This document shows positions 33,112 through 42,889 of a stretch of DNA of 64,000 nucleotides, one piece after another. The DNA lies in contig NW_013654529.1 in the NCBI RefSeq assembly GCF_000499385.1, positions 185,473 to 249,472 of the forward strand, written 5' to 3'. This DNA comes from Eimeria necatrix (lineage: Eukaryota > Apicomplexa > Conoidasida > Eucoccidiorida > Eimeriidae). Position numbers and translations under genes: made by a program. The first letter of the stretch is position 1; the number at the start of each line of letters is the position of its first letter. Under the pieces are notes generated by a model. That model saw nothing but the letters and a program-made list of their open reading frames with translations. It was not told the origin of the DNA and ran no database searches.

Positions 33112-34492
33112 AGTTGCCGCTGAAACTCCGGACTTGTATCAGGAGCTTTCCGCCCCATTTCAGCATTTTTCCTCGCCTTCAAGTGACTCAAATGTGGGAC
33201 AAAACCTGAAATTAACTGACTGGGAAAGCCCAGAGAGGCCCACAACAACGGAAACAACAAAAAGGGAGGCAGAGGGCCTGCAGCACCTGCTGCCAGGCGC
33301 ACAGCAGCCAGGTAGCTGCAGTTTGCTGCGAAGCTCCCACAGCCTCTGATAATTAGTTAAATTAAACCAAAAGCAAACCAGTGGCACGCAGAGATTGCAT
33401 TTGTTCTTTTAAAAACATGTTTCCACTTCTGGTGCTGAAGCGCGTGTGAACAGCCAATCAGCTTGTTCACCAAGTCCTGTTTTCTTGTGTTTCTTGTGTC
33501 TCTCTGTTCTTTATCACATCTTTTTGGTTCCAGTTTTAATATTTTTTTTTTCTTTTGCCTCCCGACTTTGCGTAAAAACACTTTATTTTCAGACTCATTT
33601 GAAGACACCTCCATATTCTCAGGAGATTCCAGGCAGAGGCATGAAGCCGCAAGTTCAACAAATGCCATACAAAGCCAGTGGCTGCATTTGGAAAATATCT
33701 TAAGTGGGACAGCACCAGCTGCAGGTGCAGCAGGTGCAGCAGCAGCACTGCATGCAGCAGATGCAGCGGCTGCAGCAGATCCGGTGGATGCAGCAGCAGC
33801 AGATGCAGCAGCAGCAATTGCGCCAGCGGCCGAAGTTGAGTTGAAGGAACCTTCGATGTGGGGCCTAGGCTCATCTAGACTTCAGCGAAGTGAAACTGCC
33901 GCAGCAGCAGGCACAGCAGCAGCAGGCACAGCAGCAGCAGCAGATGCAGCAGCAGCCACAACAGCAGCAGCAGCAGCAGCAGTCGGGGATATGCTTGCTG
34001 CAGCCATTTGGGACTCAGGTGCAAAAAGTGGTTTGCAAAGCAGGGCCATCTGGCCTTTGCTGAATAAGCCTGAGACTGAAAATGGGACAGAAGCAGAAAC
34101 TAATAGAATGGCTTTTGTTGACTCAGACGCAGCAGCAGAGAGGCAGCTGCTGCTGCATGCATGCGACACAGCAGCAGCAGCAACGAAGCAGCAGGACCAA
34201 ACCCTTCGGCATCTGAGGGAGCAGCAGCAGCATCAAGATGATCCTGAGGGCCTCAGGGAGAATCTCTTGGTGGAGCGTCGAGCACCTGCAAGTGCTGCAG
34301 AGCAAATCCTGCAGCAGCGAGCAGCAGCAGCAGCAGCAGCAGTAGCAGCAGCAGCAGCTGCCGGCTACCCCCATGTGCTTATTGGGGTTGTTCTCGCAGA
34401 TGGCTCAGTCTGGGGCGTAGATGACCTTAGGGAAGGCTTGCTGCAGAGCAGGCAGCAAACAGTTTTGCTGCAGGAGCAGCACCCCCTAAACG

Positions 34493-34530
<38 letters not shown>

Positions 34531-34656
34531 CGACAACAGAATTTGCAGCTGAGGCTGCAGCAGCACCGGCGGCAGCTGCTGCAGCAACAGCAGCTGGAAC
34601 CAAGCTTCCTCCGCAGCCTACTGCCCGAGCAGATGCAGCAGCCATCAGTAAACTAG
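33112..34656 (+). CDS. Ala/Gln-rich protein, two joined exons, 5' end unresolved
   Basis: Exon A runs 33112-33311 (after CCCGCCAG, donor CCAG/GTAGCT) and reads ETPDLYQELSAPFQHFSS and a Thr/Glu-rich stretch. Exon B begins at 33584 after TTTTCAG, where the carried G makes GAC, and reads DSFEDTSIFSGDSRQRHE. Long Ala tracts follow, then EVELKEPSMWGLGSSRLQ, more Ala, and YPHVLIGVVLADGSVWGVDD before a Gln run. The frame ends at 34656, or splices at about 34645 (CATCA/GTAAAC). An upstream exon must exist because no start codon is found in exon A. Function is unknown. Further exons on the same strand probably lie downstream. Confidence 0.5.
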
Positions 34657-34772
34657 CAGCAGCAGCAGCAGCAGCAGCAAGAGCAGCAGCAGCAGCTTTG
34701 AAACCTATGGTGCGAAATACTTCAGCAGCACGTGGCACACTTTTGTGCATGAAAGCAGCAGCCCCAGCATGT

Positions 34773-34806
<34 letters not shown>

Positions 34807-34967
34807 GACAGAGGCACCGGGAACAAGAATAGCAGTGAAAGTGTAAACAGAAGCAGCAACACAACAAGCAGCAGCAGCAACAGCAGCAGCAAGCAGCCGT
34901 CTGCTTCGCCCGAGGACCGACAAGGAATAATGCAGCAGCAAAGAAGCATCGACCTTGCTGCTTCTGT

Positions 34968-34999
<32 letters not shown>

Positions 35000-35225
35000 T
35001 AATTTGGTGCACCTAAAATATATAAAATTGTAGAAGCAAATAAAAATGAAATTGCCAGTGCAAATATAGTTGTGAAAATAGTGCAGATTCAAATATGGAT
35101 GCATGCGCAAATATATATTTTCATCTTTTGCAAAAGACAGAAATATTTCTAAATTATTGGACATTAATTACACTGCAATGCTTAGGCACATATTCCTGGG
35201 CATTGCGTCTATAGTCCCGAAAGTT

Positions 35226-35266
<41 letters not shown>

Positions 35267-35339
35267 TCTACTACTACTGCTGCCTCTACTGGTACTGGCG
35301 GTACTGTCACTGCTTCAGCAGCAGCAGCAAAAGCAGTAG

Positions 35340-35342
35340 CGG

Positions 35343-35375
<33 letters not shown>

Positions 35376-36670
35376 AAGGAGCAGCAGGAGCCGCTGCTGC
35401 AGCTGCTGACGCAGCTGGAGAGAGGGCTGCAGCAGCTGAAAACGCCGGCAAAGGCAGTGGCTCTCATCAGCAGGACAGCGCAGGAGAACAAACCCTAAAC
35501 CCTAAACCCTAAACCCTAAACCCTAAGCCCCGACACTTAACTTTGTGCCCCAGCTGCCAGTTTGCCAGAAATGAGGGAATATGCAAATCAGTGGAATGGT
35601 ACAGAGCAGCAAAAAGTGCTGAGACGAAATGGAAGCAAAATGGAACAAAAGTTGAGAAAAAAGACAGTCAAAAAGGCAGAAAATTGGCGAAAACGAAGGC
35701 GCATGCAAAGCAGAAATGTCCCCATATTTTAAAAAGCAAAAAGAGACAAAAAATGGAGAAAAAGAAACACAAAAAGCAGCTGAATTGGCAAAGCTTGATG
35801 CAAGAAGAACGGAGGAGGCTCTAGGTGACCGTGTACAAATCAGCAGCACTTATGGACATTTTAAATTACTTTTTGCTTTTCTTTATCTTTTTTTCTTTAT
35901 TTTTTTAACGTTTTGCATCTCTTTGTTTGTCTTTTTGGTTTTGTTGTTCCTTGTGTGTCATTTTTTACTTTTGCTGCTTCTTTCCTTCATTTCGCAGCCG
36001 TTTCTATCTTTGTCTCAGTTTTCTTTTGTTGTTTCATTTGTTCCTTTTCGTCGGCTTAAGAAAGTCGCCCATTTAATACCATTTTTGCTTTTTAATTCTT
36101 TTCCGCTGCAAAGAAAACTCACCAAGAAGATCTTATCAATGCCAATACAAATTCTCCCCGATGTATATTGACTTAGCACGGCAGTTAAGCAAGAGTTTTG
36201 GGTGAAGAGAGCTTATTAATGGCTCAAATACATATATAGATATGAACTATTGATATATATCATTAATTATAAATTTTTCTTACAAAAATTCTGCTATTTA
36301 CACTTCAAATTGCTGTGTTGTGCTGCTGCTGGTCAACAACCCCACCAAAACACCACCTAGGGGCCCCCCCTGTTGGGGCCCTCTTCGATATTGGCTGGTT
36401 ATGAGTGTTGTCTGCAGAAAAGAGGGGAAAAATAATTTTAATAAATTCAAAAAGTTGACGTTTTTACTTTTTAAATTAAAGAAATAGAACCCCTTTCATT
36501 TTCCGCAGTTAGGCCGTTTGCCTGCTGCAGCAGCAGCAGCGGCGGCGGCGGCAGCAGCAGCAACACAAACAGGAGCAGCAGCAGCTCACTTCAGCGTTTT
36601 CTGCACTTCATGAGACACTTTGGAGTACTATGCGGGGCTTTTATGTGGGGCAGAGTGTCCTGGATTGAAC
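35340..36670 (+). CDS. Candidate downstream exons of the Ala/Gln-rich gene
   Basis: Three plus-strand pieces look coding but could not be joined in phase. A Gln/Leu piece at about 35340-35490 (EPLLQLLTQLERGLQQLK) runs into AAACCCTAA and stops there. A Lys-rich region at 35545-35825 is open in all three frames and ends with KAAELAKLDARRTEEAL before a GTGACC donor. A piece at about 36529-36669 reads LTSAFSALHETLWSTMRGFY and ends in TGA. They may belong to the gene at 33112 or to one separate gene. Confidence 0.35.
35490..35527. repeat. Telomere-type repeat (AAACCCT)5
   Basis: Five heptamers in C-strand orientation directly after a coding-like stretch, giving it an in-frame TAA. Confidence 0.9.
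35830..36480. other. T-rich and AT-rich region
   Basis: A T-rich tract (35870-36060) followed by AT-rich DNA. No exon was identified. It could be a long intron if the pieces on either side belong to one gene. Confidence 0.35.
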
Positions 36671-36695
36671 AGCAGCAGCTGGATAATCCACAAAA

Positions 36696-36737
36696 GAGGG
36701 TTTAGGGTTTAGGGTTTAGGGTGTAGGGTTTAGGATT
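36696..36737. repeat. Telomere-type repeat (TTTAGGG)5
   Basis: Five copies, one changed to TGTAGGG, about 50 bases upstream of the start codon of the SPC25-like gene. Confidence 0.85.
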
Positions 36738-36786
36738 TACAACCCCCCTCACACCTTCCCTACCCTTCTCTCACAGAAAGCACAAA

Positions 36787-36962
36787 ATGGATGGCGTGGC
36801 GGAGCTGGAGGGGCAGCAGCCGATGCAGCTACAGCAGCAGCAGCAGCTGCAGCAGCAGAAGCAGCAGCAGCAGCCGCAGAAGCAAAAGCTGCAGCAGCTG
36901 CAGCGGAGGGCCTGGCCCTCAGGGACCAATGGACCTAAAGCTTCCGCATGCAGGCTGTCTAA

Positions 36963-36993
<31 letters not shown>

Positions 36994-39715
36994 GCCGCTG
37001 CAGCACCCTTCGCTGCTGCTTCCTCCACTGCTGCTGATTCTGCTGCCTTTTGCAGCAACGACAGCAGCAGCAGCAGCAGCAGCAGCAAGATCGCAGCCTT
37101 GGGAGCTGCTATGCTGCAGCAGCTAGAGGATGACTGCGAAGCAGCAGCTCGAGGGGCCCGACAGAGAGCTGAAGAGTTCGCTACCTTCATAGACGACCAA
37201 ATTGGTTAGGGTTTAGGGTTAACTCCTCGGGAACTAGGGTTTAGGGTTTAGGGTTTAGGGTTTAGGGTTTAGGGTTTAGGGTTTACATACTACAAGTCTA
37301 GGGTTTACGGCCTATTAGGGGAGGGTCTAGGGTTGCAGGACTAGACTCGAGAGCTTGTGGTTTAAGGCATAGAACATAGGACGCCACGCAAGGTTTAGGG
37401 TTTGGGGTTTAGGGTTTAGGGTTTAGGGTTTAGGGTTTGGGGCCTAGCATGTATGGGCTTGTCTTTGTCTTCAGCTGAGCTGGAGCAACTAGCTATGGAG
37501 AGTGCCCAGCTGCAAGCTGAGGTAGAAGAACTAAATGCTAGTAAGCGTGGCGACTGGGGGTTTAGGGTTTAGGGTTTAGGGTTTAGGGTTAGGGGTTTAG
37601 GGTTTAGGGTTTAGGGTTTAGGGTTTAGAGTTTAGGGTTTAAGTTTAGAGGAGGCACGATCGTGCGCAGAAGTTGCGCTTTCTGTTGCATTTCAGAGACG
37701 GAGCAAAACCTTCGGGAGGTGCAAGTGCTCCTTGAGGAGGACAAGGCAAGGGTTTAGGGTTTAGGGTTTAGGGTTTAGGGTTTAGGGTCTGAACTTCTTT
37801 ATTCGAGTGCTCAGGGTTTCAGGGTTTGCGTTGCGCGCTGGCTGCATTGCTGTCTGTTCATTCCGTGGTGTGCAGGCCCACTAGGCTATGTTATGGAACG
37901 CAGGGTTTGCGCTCTAGGGTTTAGGGTTTAGGGTTTAGGGTTTAGGGTTTAGGGTTTAAGGTTTTGTGGTTTGTGGTGGCAGGCAGTAGACGCTGAGTTG
38001 GCTCGCGTGGCTGCTGCAAAGGAGAAGGTGGAGCTGCGGCTGCAGGCGGCACAGCGAAAGTTAGAAGCCACAAGGAAAGGTCCATTAAGGGTTTAGGGTT
38101 TAGGGTTTAGGGTTTAGGGTTTAGGGTTTAGGGTTTAGGGTTTAGGGTTTGATGATTTGGAAAGTTGGCGCGGCTGCTCGTTTCCGGTGTGCGCATTTCG
38201 TCAGTTCAAGTTCAATTTGCAAGTTCGTGTTCGTGTCAGTGCGTGGAACTTCGCATTTTGCAAATAAACTTCTTTTATTTATTAATTTTAATTTTAATTT
38301 TAATTTTAATTTCTTTTTTTCATTTTTATTTCTTTTTTTCCGCAGAGTTCGCGGTGGTTTCCTCGCAAGACGCGCACTCGAGGAAGGAGTGGCGGGCCAG
38401 AGTGGATGCTTACAGCTTCACTCACGCTTTGAAAATCTATCAGCCTGCAGGTAGCAGCAGCAGCAGCAGCAGCAGCAGGATTAATAAATAGTAAAGGCAG
38501 CAGCAGCAGCAGCAGCAGGATTAATAAATAGTAAAGGCAGCAGCAGCAGCAGCAGGGAAAGCGAGGGCTGAACTACTACTACTGGAAGCAGCAGCAACAG
38601 CAGCAGCACTTGCAGCAACACAGCAGCAGCGGTAGTACGAAGCAGCAGTAGCGGCAAGCGCATTGCAGCAGCAGCAGCAGCAGCAGCAGCAGCGGCAGAA
38701 ACAGCAGCTCTGAAGCTGTTCTGCATTTTGTCCTAAAGAGGTCACACCGATCGCCAGATAAGGGCTTAAGTCCACGGTGTCCTGCCAACGCCCTAGGGTT
38801 TAGGGTTTAGGGTTTAGGGTTTAGGGTTTAGGGTTTGTGTGCAGGCGAGAGGTTCACCCGCATTTGTTTCATGAATCTGGACAAGGCTTTGCCTGCTCTG
38901 GAGTGTTTTGTGGACATCTCATTCCAGCAGCAAACTTGCCATGGTGAGTTAAATGCAAGAATTTGCTTTTGCTGCTGCTTCTTTGCTGCTGCTGTGGCTA
39001 GCTAGCTGCAGCGACTCGCTAGCTAGTTGTGGGCTCTGGCTAGCTGCTCGCTTATTGTCTTCCCGTGCAGCCCTTTGCCTCGCAGGCAGCTAGCTAGCTA
39101 TCCACCTTGGCCGCAGCTAGCTATCTTTGCCAGCCAGCTAGCTAGCTAGCTAGCTAGCTAGCTAGCTAGCTAGCCTCACTAGGTAGCTAGCTAGCTAACT
39201 AACTACGTAGGTACCTGGCTAGCTAGCTATGTGGCCGGCTATGTAGCTAGCTAGCTAGCTAGCTAGCTAGCTACGTAGCTAGCCAGCTAGCTGTGCAGCT
39301 AGCTAGCTAGCCAGCTAGCTAGCCATTGCGAGTTGTGCTGCTGCGTGGGACTCAGTGGTGGGGGCTTGGCCAGAATGTTGTCTTTGGGAACTCGGAGAAC
39401 TTTACAAAGAAGGCCGAATTAGTTTTGCTGCTTTTCTGTCTCACTTGCGGCTGCTTTTCAAGCAGCAGCTGCAGCAAATGAGCCCCGCGCAGAAGCTGGC
39501 TTCGCTGCAGCAGCAGCAGCGCAGCAGCGCAGCAGCAGCGCAGCAGCAGCGCAGCAGCAGCGCAGCAGCGTCCCAAACCCTAAACCCTAGCTCCCCGCCC
39601 CAAACCGCGCACAAAGCCCAAACCCTAAACCCTAGACCCCACGAATCCAAACCCTAAACCCTCAACATTTCTTTGCAGCCAACAGTGGGCGCTGCCTTTG
39701 GCCCTAAAACAATGA
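36787..39715 (+). CDS. SPC25: Probable SPC25 kinetochore protein, eight exons (363 aa)
   Basis: Exons: 36787-37204, 37475-37540, 37696-37751, 37983-38079, 38346-38450, 38845-38943, 39356-39569, and a tentative last exon 39679-39715. All splice phases agree. The N-terminal exon is Gln/Ser/Ala-rich. Exons 1-4 form a coiled coil (ELEQLAMESAQLQAEVEELN). Exons 5-7 form a compact domain: YSFTHALKIYQPAGERFTRI, CFMNLDKALPALECFVDISF, and ISFAAFLSHLRLLF. This matches the order in SPC25's C-terminal RWD-like domain: a strand ending in a G-(E/K)-x-(L/F) turn, a FxNxD block, a strand pair, then a final helix with FxxFLxxxRxxF. SPC25 is an NDC80-complex subunit that links kinetochores to spindle microtubules. 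The assignment rests on pattern, not a search. Most introns contain telomere-type repeats. Confidence 0.6.
37205..37442. repeat. Telomere-type arrays filling intron 1 of SPC25-like gene
   Basis: Two copies start at the donor itself (ATTG/GTTAGGG), then arrays at 37239-37290 and 37389-37441, all in TTTAGGG sense orientation, with degenerate copies between. Confidence 0.9.
37557..37643. repeat. Telomere-type array in intron 2
   Basis: About 12 TTTAGGG heptamers, two of them altered, in an intron of 155 bases that ends in ATTTCAG. Confidence 0.9.
37749..37790. repeat. Telomere-type array at the donor of intron 3
   Basis: The repeat begins at the exon end. The GT of the donor (AAGG/GTTTAG) is part of the first heptamer. 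Confidence 0.9.
37915..37972. repeat. Telomere-type array near the acceptor of intron 3
   Basis: Seven or eight TTTAGGG copies, 10 bases before the GGCAG acceptor of exon 4. Confidence 0.9.
38088..38152. repeat. Telomere-type array in intron 4
   Basis: Nine perfect TTTAGGG copies directly after the donor AAAG/GTCCAT, followed by ordinary AT-rich intron sequence with a (TTTTAA)n run. Confidence 0.9.
38452..38720. repeat. CAG-rich part of intron 5
   Basis: CAG runs alternate with a direct repeat of AGGATTAATAAATAGTAAAGGC, quoted here only by its ends (AGGATTAAT...TAAAGGC), at about 38477 and 38518. Stops occur in each sense frame, so this is intronic. Confidence 0.6.
38794..38838. repeat. Telomere-type array near the acceptor of intron 5
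   Basis: Six TTTAGGG copies ending six bases before the GTGCAG acceptor of exon 6. Confidence 0.9.
38995..39325. repeat. (CTAG)n-rich tract in intron 6
   Basis: About 330 bases dominated by GCTAGCTAG, with one nearly pure CTAG run of about 40 bases at 39133-39173 and another at 39245-39272. The tetramer is self-complementary, so either strand can fold back at many positions. It fills intron 6 of the SPC25-like gene. Confidence 0.9.
39574..39661. repeat. Interrupted (AAACCCT)n in the last intron
   Basis: Three AAACCCT pairs separated by unique sequence, now in C-strand sense orientation, opposite to the other introns of the gene. If unspliced, the frame reads QTLNP twice and then stops. Confidence 0.8.
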
Positions 39716-39743
39716 ACAGAGTCTTCTCGCAGCGTCTGCTTCA

Positions 39744-39782
39744 GGGTTTAGGGTTTAGGGTTTAGGGTTTAGGGTTTAGGGT
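39744..39782. repeat. Telomere-type array (TTTAGGG)5 downstream
   Basis: Five copies about 30 bases after the proposed stop codon of the SPC25-like gene. Confidence 0.85.
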
Positions 39783-40424
39783 CTGGGCTAGTATTGTGCT
39801 GCGGAGAGCTTTTGCTGCGATGCAAAAAGCTGCTTTATAAGCACAAAGATTAACTGGATAGGAATATCTGCTGGTGCTGCAGCAGCAGCAACAGCACCTG
39901 CTGCAGCAGCTGCTGGGTCCCTAGTGCAGGCAGCAGCCAGTTCCAAATTTCGGTGCTGCAGCAGAAGCTGAAGGGAAGCATGGCAGCAGCAGCAGACGGT
40001 GGAGCAACAGCAGCAGCAGCAGCTGCTGCTGCGCTGCAGTTGCAGCGCCTTTAGCCTTCCCCTCCTCGAGGCGCCCTGTTCAGCAGACTTTATTTGTTCT
40101 TTATTTCAAAATATTTCATTTAAAAAATAATTTGAATTCCATTAATACATTTTTGAAAGTCCCAGCTGCACCCAGCTGTACGTACAGCTCAGGCCTCCCA
40201 CAAGTGCAGCAAAGAAGCCGCTGCTTTTCTTTTTCGGTTTCTCTGCGAGCTTTGACTTCACTTTAAAGATTAAAAAGACATTTAATTCAAAAATGGAAAC
40301 ATTTTGAGATAATAAATGCATTTAATGCTCAGCTGTGGGGCCCCACAGCTTACGAAAAGGACTTCGCCACATTTGCAGCAAAATGGCTCCCGTGGGGCCG
40401 TTTTGCTGCAGGTAGAAAGCTAGC
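39783..40424. other. Region without a supported gene
   Basis: Holds CAG/CTG runs at 39877-40040, a perfect palindrome AGCTGTACGTACAGCT at 40174-40189 and AT-rich sequence. A short minus frame near 40322-40420 leads into the 21-base repeat array. Confidence 0.4.
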
Positions 40425-40715
40425 AGCAACTTTGCTGCTGCTAGCAGCAACTTTGCTGCTGCTAGCAGCAACTTTGCTGCTGCTAGCAGCAACCTCGGTG
40501 CTGCTAGCAGCAACTTTGCTGCTGCTAGCAGCAACTTTGCTGCTGCTAGCAGCAACTTTGCTGCTGCTAGCAGCAAAAGATTTGCTGTTGGCTCTCTAAA
40601 GTGGCCTTTGCTGCAGTCCTTTGGGCAGCAGCAAACTAGAAAGCTGGCAGCAACTTTGCTGCTGCTAGCAGCAACTTTGCTGCTGCTAGCAGCAACTTTG
40701 CTGCTGCTAGCAGCA
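40425..40715. repeat. 21-bp tandem repeat GCTAGCAGCAACTTTGCTGCT
   Basis: The unit, given here as GCTAGCAGCAACTTTGCTGC plus T, is repeated about seven times at 40425-40580 and three to four times at 40640-40715, with a unique spacer between. Each unit is close to a palindrome (AGCAGCAA...TTGCTGCT). On the minus strand it is open and reads as repeats of LLLAAAK. No start, splice site or normal coding flank makes this a supported gene. Confidence 0.85.
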
Positions 40716-40867
40716 AACAGTTCGCCGTTATAACTTTGGCAGCAGCAAAAAGCAAAATAGAATTTTAAAAGTTAAAATAAATTTGTTTTTGAATTAAAGT
40801 CAGCAGCTCTTCAAAGACAGGCTCATTTTGTTGCTTCCGGGCTGCTTTGGCCTTTAGGCTCGCAACA

Positions 40868-40920
40868 AACCCTAAACCCTAAACCATAAACCCTAAACCC
40901 TAAACCCTAAACCCTAAACG
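40868..40920. repeat. Telomere-type repeat (AAACCCT)7
   Basis: Seven copies, one changed to AAACCAT, in C-strand orientation. Confidence 0.9.
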
Positions 40921-41069
40921 GGAATAAGGGCAGCAGATTCGGGCCACAATTGGCTGTGCAGCAACTGGCTGGCTCAGGCGGCTCTTGAGAAACTTTTCAT
41001 TATAATTTTATTTTCAATAAAGCAAATTTGTCTTTCTGGCAAAGTCTTCTGGTCAATAAAACGTGTCTT

Positions 41070-41117
<48 letters not shown>

Positions 41118-41387
41118 ACAAAGCAAAACGCAGGTTTTGCCACTGCTGGCAGCAGCAGCTTGCAGGCAGCAAAAGAACGCAATTGCTGCTTCTGGGAATT
41201 CAAGTAACAGCAGCAGCAGTGGACCACTGGTGCTGCCTGGCGTGACCAGTGGTCTGCATGCAGCGCAGCAGAAGAAGAGCAAATCGAAACTTGGAGAAGA
41301 CTTTTTGTCTTTTTGAATTCCAGGAAAAGAGAAGACATTCAAAGGGCGGCAGCAGTTAACAAGCTGCCAGCAGCTCGGCCATAATAG

Positions 41388-41427
<40 letters not shown>

Positions 41428-41576
41428 ATTCAAGGCCTGCCAAACGCACTGCTGCAGCTCTCCAGCTGCTGCTGCAGGCCACCAGCAGCTAGCCAGGCAG
41501 CTAGCCAGGCAGCTAGCCATGCAGCTAGCCATAACTTCCAATTCTTTGCAATCTAAAATATAAAGTAACAAAACAT
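40921..41576. other. Repeat-rich region without a supported gene
   Basis: CTG runs at 41070-41115 and 41395-41426, two GACCAnTGGTC-type palindromes at 41222 and 41244, and three tandem copies of CAGCTAGCCAGG at 41485-41530. Minus frames here are poly-Gln with interruptions and have no clear exon structure. Confidence 0.45.
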
Positions 41577-41648
41577 GGGGCCCCCCCTGGGCTGGGGGCC
41601 CCCCTAAGGTACCCAAAAGGGGGGCCCCCAGCCCCAGGGGGGGCCCCC
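41577..41648. repeat. GC-rich inverted repeat (hairpin)
   Basis: Two arms of about 30 bases, beginning GGGGCCCCCCCTGGG and its near-exact reverse complement, flank a short loop containing AAGGTACCCAAAA. The sequence can fold as an almost perfect stem. The arms are related to the GGGGCCCC tracts elsewhere in the window. Confidence 0.85.
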
Positions 41649-41759
41649 CGTGCTGCAGCTGCTGAGCAAAAGGGATTATTATGAGCAGCTTTTTTGTCTT
41701 TAAGATCTTCTAAGAATAAAATGTTTAAAAGACTCAAGTCTAAGAAACTGAGGGGCTAA

Positions 41760-41856
41760 CTGCAGCAGCAGCAGCAGCAGCAGCAGCAGATGCGGGGGGA
41801 AGCAGCAGCTGCTGGACTCTTGGCCAGTGCAGCTAGCTGGAAAGCTAGTGCTGCGG

Positions 41857-41901
<45 letters not shown>

Positions 41902-42201
41902 CCAGAGAGCGGGGACTACGCAGCGCTCCTTCTGCCCCAGTATTTGCTGCTGTTGCTGCGCCTCCTGTGCAGCAAAGTTGAACTGCTTCTTATCATTTTA
42001 AGCCTGCTGCTCCTGCAGCAGCTGCTGCAGGAGCAGCAGGTGCTGCAGGAGAAGCTGCTGCTGCAGGAGCAGCAGCTGCTGCGGGAGAAGCTGCTGCTGC
42101 AGGAGCAGCAGCTGCTGCAGCTAAAGAGGGCCAGAAGACCCCACAAGAAGCCCCAGCGCATGCAGCCCCAAAGCCAAACTGCCAATTCAATTTGGCCCTG
42201 A

Positions 42202-42241
<40 letters not shown>

Positions 42242-42420
42242 AGCTTCTGCCAAGTGCCACAAACACTCCCCTGTGTTTCTGTTTCCTCTTTTCTGCTTTT
42301 AGTGAACTTCTTGGCTGCCTCAATAATGCCATTTGGGCTCACAAAAAGCAGCTTTTGGCCCGCCCGAACGCGGCGAAAGCCCTTTGCTGCTGCTGTCTTT
42401 GCATTTTCAACTTAAACTAA
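41760..42420 (+). CDS. Candidate exons of an unknown gene
   Basis: Between CAG/CTG runs, a stretch at 42001-42200 is open in two plus frames, one of which contains GQKTPQEAPAHAAPKPNCQF. At 42300 a strong acceptor (pyrimidine-rich tract ending TGCTTTTAG) precedes a segment with ELLGCLNNAIWAHKKQLLAR that ends in TAA at about 42416. The acceptor points to the plus strand, but no donor could be paired with it in phase. Confidence 0.3.
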
Positions 42421-42889
42421 ACTTTAATTTCCAAACTATTAACGTTTAAGCCAAAAAAGACCAATATATAAGCCAGAGAAGCTGGGGAAGCCCGCTGGGG
42501 TACAACCCCGTGCCGGCTTTGTGTGTCTGCTGCAGTGATCTTTTCAAGAAGAGGCTTGGGAGGTCTCTGGAAAGGGGAATAAGCTGCAGGACATAAATAG
42601 GAAACAATTTAAAATGAAATGAAAGAAATTATTCTTTTCTAATTCGCAAAGTCAGGCCGCGAGTGTCGAGGAAAGCAGAGGTGGCCAGACCGTTAGAGTC
42701 GGGTGTACAGGCAGCTCGCGTTGCAGATTGTTCTTTTCAAGTTTCCACTTCGTCACTTCTTTATTTCGAAAGAAGTTGGGAGTAAAAGCATTTATTTTTT
42801 CTTTATTATAATGCGAATTCGGAGCTAATCGTGGCGCCCGTGTCGGCCCGCCTGCGCGCTGGCTGCTGCTGCTCTTGCGGCTTCCTGAC
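42421..42889. other. Intergenic, AT-rich
   Basis: No supported exon. It includes a decayed GTGTACAGGCAGCTC motif at about 42704. Confidence 0.4.

Noticed and set aside
36696..38838. A true chromosome end or subtelomere
   Set aside because: The arrays are short, interrupted, in both orientations and interleaved with in-phase exons. Genes continue on both sides for tens of kilobases.
40425..40715. A CRISPR-like array
   Set aside because: Units are contiguous without unique spacers, the composition matches local repeats, and this is a eukaryotic nuclear sequence without cas genes.
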